From contig NC_053036.3 of the NCBI RefSeq assembly GCF_002575655.3, forward strand, positions 196,324,788 through 196,388,787: DNA of 64,000 nucleotides, in the 5' to 3' direction. The notes under the pieces are model-generated. The model was not told where the DNA came from and ran no database searches. It saw nothing but the letters and a program-made list of their open reading frames with translations. Within the stretch, counting starts at the first letter, position 1. The number at the start of each line of letters is the position of its first letter. Shown in pieces: positions 59,292 through 64,000 of this stretch. Position numbers and translations under genes: made by a program. This stretch comes from Aegilops tauschii subsp. strangulata (lineage: Eukaryota > Streptophyta > Magnoliopsida > Poales > Poaceae).

Positions 59292-60701
59292 CTAAGTAAT
59301 GGGGATTGTTTGGAGAGCGGTAGGCGGCATATGGCTTTGGTTTGCAAAAAGGTGGCAACCGACGCAACGTTGAACGAGGTCCTGTGCGTCTGCTCGGGCC
59401 GTCGGCCAGTAGAAACCTGTACGGAAGGCCTTGCATACAAGGGCCCGAGCTGCGGCGTGGTGGCCGCCAAGTCCAGCATGAATTTCTGCCAAAAGTTGCC
59501 GCCCTTCCTCTTCGGAGATGCACCTTTGAAGGACTCCGGTAGCGCTTTTCTTATAAAGCTCTCCCTCGTGGACCTTGTAGGCTTTGGACCGCCGCACAAT
59601 GCAGCGCGCCTCGTTTGGGTCCTCGGGTAGTTCCTGCCTAGTTAGGTAGGCCAGGAATGGTTTTGTCCACGGGGCGATGACAGCCATTATCACGTGGGCG
59701 GAAGGTGTTATTTCGGTGGCAGAGCCTCTGATTATGTCAGAGTGTTCGGTATCTGGTGTTGTGGCCGGGTCCGGACTATTGTTACCGGTTTCTCCATCCC
59801 ATACCACGGATGGCTTAAACAGCCTTTCCAAGAAGATATTAGGTGGGACAGGGTCGCGCCTAGCGCCGATGCAGGTGAGGATATCCGCTGCCTGATTCTT
59901 TTCCCGGGCCACATGGTCGAATTCAAGCCCCTCGAACCGAGCTGGCATTTTGAGGACGGCATTGCAATAAGCCGCCATTTTTGGATCCTTGGCGTCAAAG
60001 TCTCCATTTATTTGAGATATTGCAAGGTTCGAGTCCCCACGCACCTCCAGGCGTTGAATGCCCATGGAGACTGCCATCCGGAGACCATGTAACAGGGCCT
60101 CGTATTCTGCTGCGTTGTTGGAGTCTGTGTACAGTATTTGGAGTATGTATTGGACTGTATCTCTGGTGGGGGACGTTAGGACGACGCCAGCCCCCAGACC
60201 AGCCAACATTTTAGAGCCGTCAAAGTGCATAATCCAATTGGAGTACGCGTCGTACTCTTTAGGGAGTTCGGCTTCTGTCCATTCGGCGACGAAATCAGCC
60301 CGTACTTGTGACTTAATGGCTCGCCGTGGTTTGTATATTATGTCGAACGGGAGGAGCTCAATAGCCCATTTAGCAATCCGGCCCGTGGCCTCGCGGTTGT
60401 TTATTATGTCGTTGAGTGGCACTTCAGAGGCCACCGTAATTGAACACTCTTGAAAGTAGTGTCGTAGTTTCCGGGATGCCATGAAGACCGCATATGCTAT
60501 CTTTTGATAATGTGGGTACCGTGATTTGCATGGAGTAAGGACAGTGGATACATAGTATACCGGCTTTTGAAGCAGGAACTTATGTCCATCCATCTCTCGT
60601 TCGACAACGAGCACTGTGCTTACAACTTGGTGTGTTGCCGCTATATATAGCAGCATTGGTTCGCCGACATTAGGTGCGGCCAAGATTGGGTTCGTGGCCA
60701 A
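59292..60701 (-). pseudogene. Element F RNase H and integrase zinc module
   Basis: RT connection (PVYYVSTVLTPCKSRYPHYQ, FMASRKLRHYF), RNase H motifs FDGSKMLAGLGAGVVL, NNAAEYEALLHGL, RGDSNLAISQI and NQAADILTCIG, then integrase HHCC (GLGGHHAAARALV, QRCVGCHLFA). The frame ends at TAG 59292-59294 after LQTIPIT, where element A has Trp in the same motif (PITWPFAVWGLD), so TGG became TAG. Confidence 0.9.
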
Positions 60702-60769
60702 AACTGCTTTTATTTCTTCTAATCCGGCCGTGGCCGCATCCGTCCACTCGAAGTGTTCGGTGCGTCGCA

Positions 60770-61098
60770 GAAGGCGATAAAAGGGGTAGTGCCTTTTCTC
60801 CTAATTGGGAGATAAAGCGGCTTAAGGCAGCCACACATCCGGTTAGTTTCTGGATTTGCTTGAGGTCTGTTGGGATAGCCAACTGTGATAGAGCTCGGAT
60901 TTTAGCCGGGTTTGCTTCAATTCCTCTATTAGAGACGATGAAGCCTAAGAGCTTTCCGGCGGGCACGCCGAAGACGCATTTTTCCGGATTCAGCTTGATG
61001 TCGTATGTTCGAAGATTGTCGAACGTGAGCCTCAAGTCGTCTATTAAGGATTCGACGTGTCTGGTTTTAATGACCACATCGTCTACGTATGCCTCCAT
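60770..61098 (-). pseudogene. Element F reverse transcriptase, YVDD half
   Basis: MEAYVDDVVIKTRHVESLIDDL holds the catalytic YVDD, then NPEKCVFGVPAGKLLGFIVSN and LTGCVAALSRFISQLGEKALPL. One extra base near 60785 (CCCCTTTTATCGC) shifts the frame before the tether, and the reading to 60670 in this frame is not RT. Same frame as the N-terminal half. Confidence 0.88.
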
Positions 61099-61110
61099 TG
61101 TTTTGCCAAT

Positions 61111-61682
61111 CTATGTCTCCAAGCATGTCCGAATCATGCGTTGATAGGTTGCACCGGCGTTTTTGAGCCCGAAAGGCATGGTGTTAAAACATAAGGGGCC
61201 GCATGGAGTGATAAATGCCGTTGCGGCTTGATCGGACTCCGCCATCTTAATTTGATGGTATCCGGAGTATGCGTCGAGGAAACACAATGAGTCGTGTCCT
61301 GCGGTAGCGTCGATAATTTGATCGATGCGAGGGAGGGGGAAGGGATCCTTTGGGCAAGCCTTATTAAGGTCCTTGAAGTTGACGCATAGGCGCCAGGATT
61401 TGTCCTTCTTCCGTACCATCACCAGGTTTGCTAGCCAGTCCGGATGTTTTATTTCTCGAATGAATCCGGCCTCCAGTAACTTGGCTAGGTCCTCTCCCAT
61501 GGCTTGTCACTTAGGCTCAGAGAAGCGTCGAAGAGTTTGCTTGACCGGCTTGAATCCCTTTAGGATGTTAAGGCTATGCTCGGCCAGCCTGCGTGGGATT
61601 CCTGGCATGTCTGAAGGATGCCAGGCGAAGATGTCCCAATTCTCACGCAAGAACTCCCGTAGTGCGGCCTCTACTGTGGGGT
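61111..61682 (-). pseudogene. Element F reverse transcriptase, N-terminal half
   Basis: Open from 61500 (LAKLLEAGFIREIKHPDWLAN, WRLCVNFKDLNKACPKDPF, LPRIDQIIDATAG, FLDAYSGYHQIKM, MPFGLKNAGATYQRM) to TAG at 61111-61113, which reads as Gln (CAG) in the family position before IGKTMEAYVDD. Upstream, TGA at 61507-61509 (probably CGA) separates the preceding linker in the same frame (DMPGIPRRLAEHSLN..). A frameshift near 61683 separates it from protease. Confidence 0.87.
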
Positions 61683-62255
61683 TTAACTGTGCCCCGATCG
61701 ATGCTGTTTTGTAGGGTCCGTTGGATGGACTTGGAATTTGACTATTTCATCCGCTGGTTTAAAAGAGGTGGACTTGGATCTTTTGTCGAGTATCACGTCG
61801 TCCCTGTTCACTGTGGAGTGCAGCGCAGTTAATTCCTCAGCCGCGAGGGCTTCGGATAACGCTTTGAGGGCCAGTGCGGTTGTTTTATTTTCGGCGCGGA
61901 GTGCTATGTCCGAATCACTAGCTAGAGTGATGATTCCATTGGGCCCGGGCATTTTGAGCTTCATGTACTCGTAATGGGGTATAGCTTGGAAGATCGTGAA
62001 TGCCTCCCGCCCTAGAAGGGCGTGGTATCCGCTATTGAACGGGGCCACTTGGAATGTGATTTCTTCGGACCTATAATTCTCCGGCGTGCCGAATACCACA
62101 TCTAGTGTGATTTTCCCAGCACATCGTGCCTCCCGACTAGGGATGATTCCTCTGAAGGTCGTGCTGCTTTGCTCAATGCGGCTTCTGTCTATTTCCATTT
62201 TTCGAAGAGTCTCCTCATAGATGAGGTTTAATCCGCTGCCGCCGTCCATGAGCAC
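61683..62255 (-). pseudogene. Element F protease
   Basis: VLMDGGSGLNLIYEETLRKM carries the protease Asp in DGGS form, with STTFRGIIPSREARCAGKI and YHALLGREAFTIFQ following, as in element A. It continues the gag frame directly; only TAA at 62256-62258 separates them. The apparent start is a GTG codon and not a real initiation site. Confidence 0.86.
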
Positions 62256-63560
62256 TTAAGTAAGTCGGAAGCCATCCACAATTGGACTAAGTACCAAGGC
62301 GGCTGGTGCTCGGGCAGTTCGGAATTTAGGTTCGTCACTGGCATTGAAGGTGATAGCCGTATCGCCCCATGGATTTATTGCTGCTATGTGGCAGACTTCG
62401 GCAAGGCTGCGGAGTGCTCGCTTTCGCCTATTATTCGAGGCGAAGGTCTCGAAGACTGTCAATACTGTATTGTTGTTCTCCACGGGATGGTACTCTGCAG
62501 TATTGTTGATGAGGATATCCTCACCGCTCTTGGCCACCTGCCGGAGTACCCAACATGCTCTAAGGCTGTGTGTTGGTATGGTATCCGCTGTACTGTGAAT
62601 TTTGCATGACCCGTTGAGCCATCCCTCCAATACGGTTCCACGCCCTGTAGTGGGCTTTTGTTTCTTTGCAATTGGATCGGGTAACTTATGAGAGTACAAC
62701 CTTTTAGTTCGGACGGGGGTTTTAGTGAGAGCCGGAGGATCCCAGAATTTTGTATGGGTTTTCCAGGCGCTTTCAATCGCACAGTACTTCTGTACTATGG
62801 CCGCCAAGTCAGCGAAGTGTGCTATGTCACGGCGACTTATGGCGTTGAGGATTCCCTTGTCCGTGCAGTTTTTGCAAAAGAATGAAATTGCGTCTTCCCC
62901 CCGACAGTCCTTGACCTTGCTCATTACAAGGAGGAATCTGGCCCAATAGTGATGTACTGTCTCTTGGGGCTCTTGTCTAATGTGGGAAAGATCACTTATA
63001 TCTGGGCGGGTGGGTAGATTTAGGTCCGAACCCTGGCCCGACCTGAGACCCAGGAGCGGCGCAGTTTCCGATCTTGAAAGTTCGGGCTCCGGTTTGTTGC
63101 CCAATGGGTCTGGCCCGCTGTCTGATTCTAGGTTCAGAGCTTGGGCCATGTCCTCCCGTAGACGGGTATCCGGCTTAGAGAGCTCGGGAATCCGGACATA
63201 GCTTGTCCTCAAGATAGAGCAAGAATCGCTGTGTTGCTCCTCCACCACCACTATCTGATGGATGACCGGCGGAGAGTTAATCTCCCTTTGGTCGAGTTTA
63301 AGCCCGATCTGATCATAGTCCGTAGCAACTCCCAAGGCGACGATGCGATCCAGGAGCTCGTTCAAAGAAGAGAGCTCCATTGGATCCATCTGCTCGGCGA
63401 ATTCTGAGCCGACGTGGAGACTGTTTTTGATGACCCAAGAAGTCATCGTCGGCGCAGCGGCCGAACGGGCGGTCATGACGAAGCCGCCTAGTCGGAGAGT
63501 TTGGCCTACAGACAGGGCTCCCCTAGAGGTGATGTTGTCCTTGACAACGAGACGAGCCAT
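62256..63560 (-). pseudogene. Element F gag
   Basis: ATG at 63560 lies only 48 bp inside the 5' LTR end (MARLVVKDNITSRG). The gag domain is recognised by RQEPQETVHHYWARFLLVMSKV and ISRRDIAHFADLAAIVQKYC. A CX2HX..H..C pattern (NGSCKIHSTADTIPTHSLRAC) takes the place of a zinc knuckle. 434 residues. It ends at a TAA that separates it from protease, in-frame, replacing the Lys codon of FTKVLMDGG seen in element A. Confidence 0.85.
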
Positions 63561-63607
63561 CCAGCCTTATGACGACGGTACAGTGGAGCTCTCAATGAAA
63601 ACACCAA

Positions 63608-64000
63608 TGTCGGTGTCAAAACTGGCAGACCTCGAGTAGGGGGTCCCGAACTGTGCGTCTAAGGCGGATGGTAATAGGAGGCGGGGGACACGATGTTTAC
63701 CCAGGTTCGGGCCCTCTCGATGGAGGTAATACCCTACTTCCTGCTTGATTGATCTTGATATGAGTATTACAAGAGTTGATCTACCACGAGATCGTAGAGG
63801 CTAAACCCTAGAAGCTAGCCTATGGTGTGATTGTTGTTGTCCTATGGACTAAACCCTCCGGTTTATATAGACACCGGAGGGGGGCTAGGGTTACACAGAG
63901 TCGGTTACAACGGAGGAGATCTACATATCCGTATTGCCAAGCTTGCCTTCCACGCCAAGGAGAGTCCCATCCGGACACGGGACGGAGTCTTCAATCTTGT
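63608..64000 (-). repeat. Element F 5' LTR, part inside window
   Basis: 393 of about 471 bp, starting TGTCGGTGTCAAAACTGG on +. TATA box TTTATATA at 63862-63869 within the CCTCCGG/CCGGAGG inverted repeat. The remainder and the right target duplication lie beyond the window. Confidence 0.9.

Larger units (their letters stand above)
54042..64000 (-). mobile_element. Element F: Tat-lineage Ty3/Gypsy retrotransposon, 5' LTR running off the window
   Basis: On -: 5' LTR (63608 to beyond 64000), gag 63560, protease, RT, RNase H, integrase to 58437, then a spacer with an antisense gene on + (57623-54838), polypurine tract and 3' LTR (54512-54042). Total length would be about 10 kb. Sense-strand LTR start TGAGGGAGTCCTGG resembles the wheat family I remember as Fatima; unverified. 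Left flanking bases ACCGC should be the target duplication. Gag-pol has several nonsense codons and two frameshifts. Confidence 0.92.

Overview
The window is plant nuclear DNA made almost wholly of nested LTR retrotransposons, with no intact single-copy host gene. The long Tekay/Del-type Gypsy LTRs, two Angela/BARE/WIS-type Copia elements and Tat-lineage Gypsy elements with antisense genes point to a large Triticeae genome (wheat, Aegilops or a close relative). This is from family recognition by eye, not a search; element names are tentative.

Layout: A (1-10163, + strand) is a Tat-lineage Gypsy element whose 5' end lies left of the window. It carries a decayed gag-pol, an antisense six-exon gene (8590-5214) and a complete 3' LTR. 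A ends inside the left LTR of C. C (10164-36594, +) is a Tekay/Del-type chromovirus arranged LTR-internal-LTR-internal-LTR, with 4217-bp LTRs and two internal domains (C1, C2) sharing the middle LTR. C1 is interrupted by B (15827-22062, -), a 6.2-kb element without gag-pol, bounded by 622-bp LTRs and an AGATC target duplication. C ends inside the 3' LTR of D (36595-44545, -), a nearly intact Copia element. D ends inside the 5' LTR of E (44546-52102, +), a heavily decayed Copia element of the same type. Then comes a 1.9-kb non-LTR stretch (52103-54041) with a tandem repeat, a broken zinc-finger-XS-like exon and a gene-like 5' end. F (54042-64000, -) is a second, unrelated Tat-lineage Gypsy element, again with an antisense multi-exon gene (54838-57623).

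History read from the junctions: E is oldest, D entered the LTR of E, C entered the LTR of D, then A entered the left LTR of C and B the first C integrase. Every left partner is off-window except for B, which can be checked completely because C2 carries the empty site.

Most notable: element B has a primer binding site matching the 3' end of tRNA-Lys(CTT), and also contains a full-length 73-nt degenerate tRNA-Lys(CTT)-like sequence of the same isoacceptor, lying among seven copies of a polypurine-tract-like hairpin unit.
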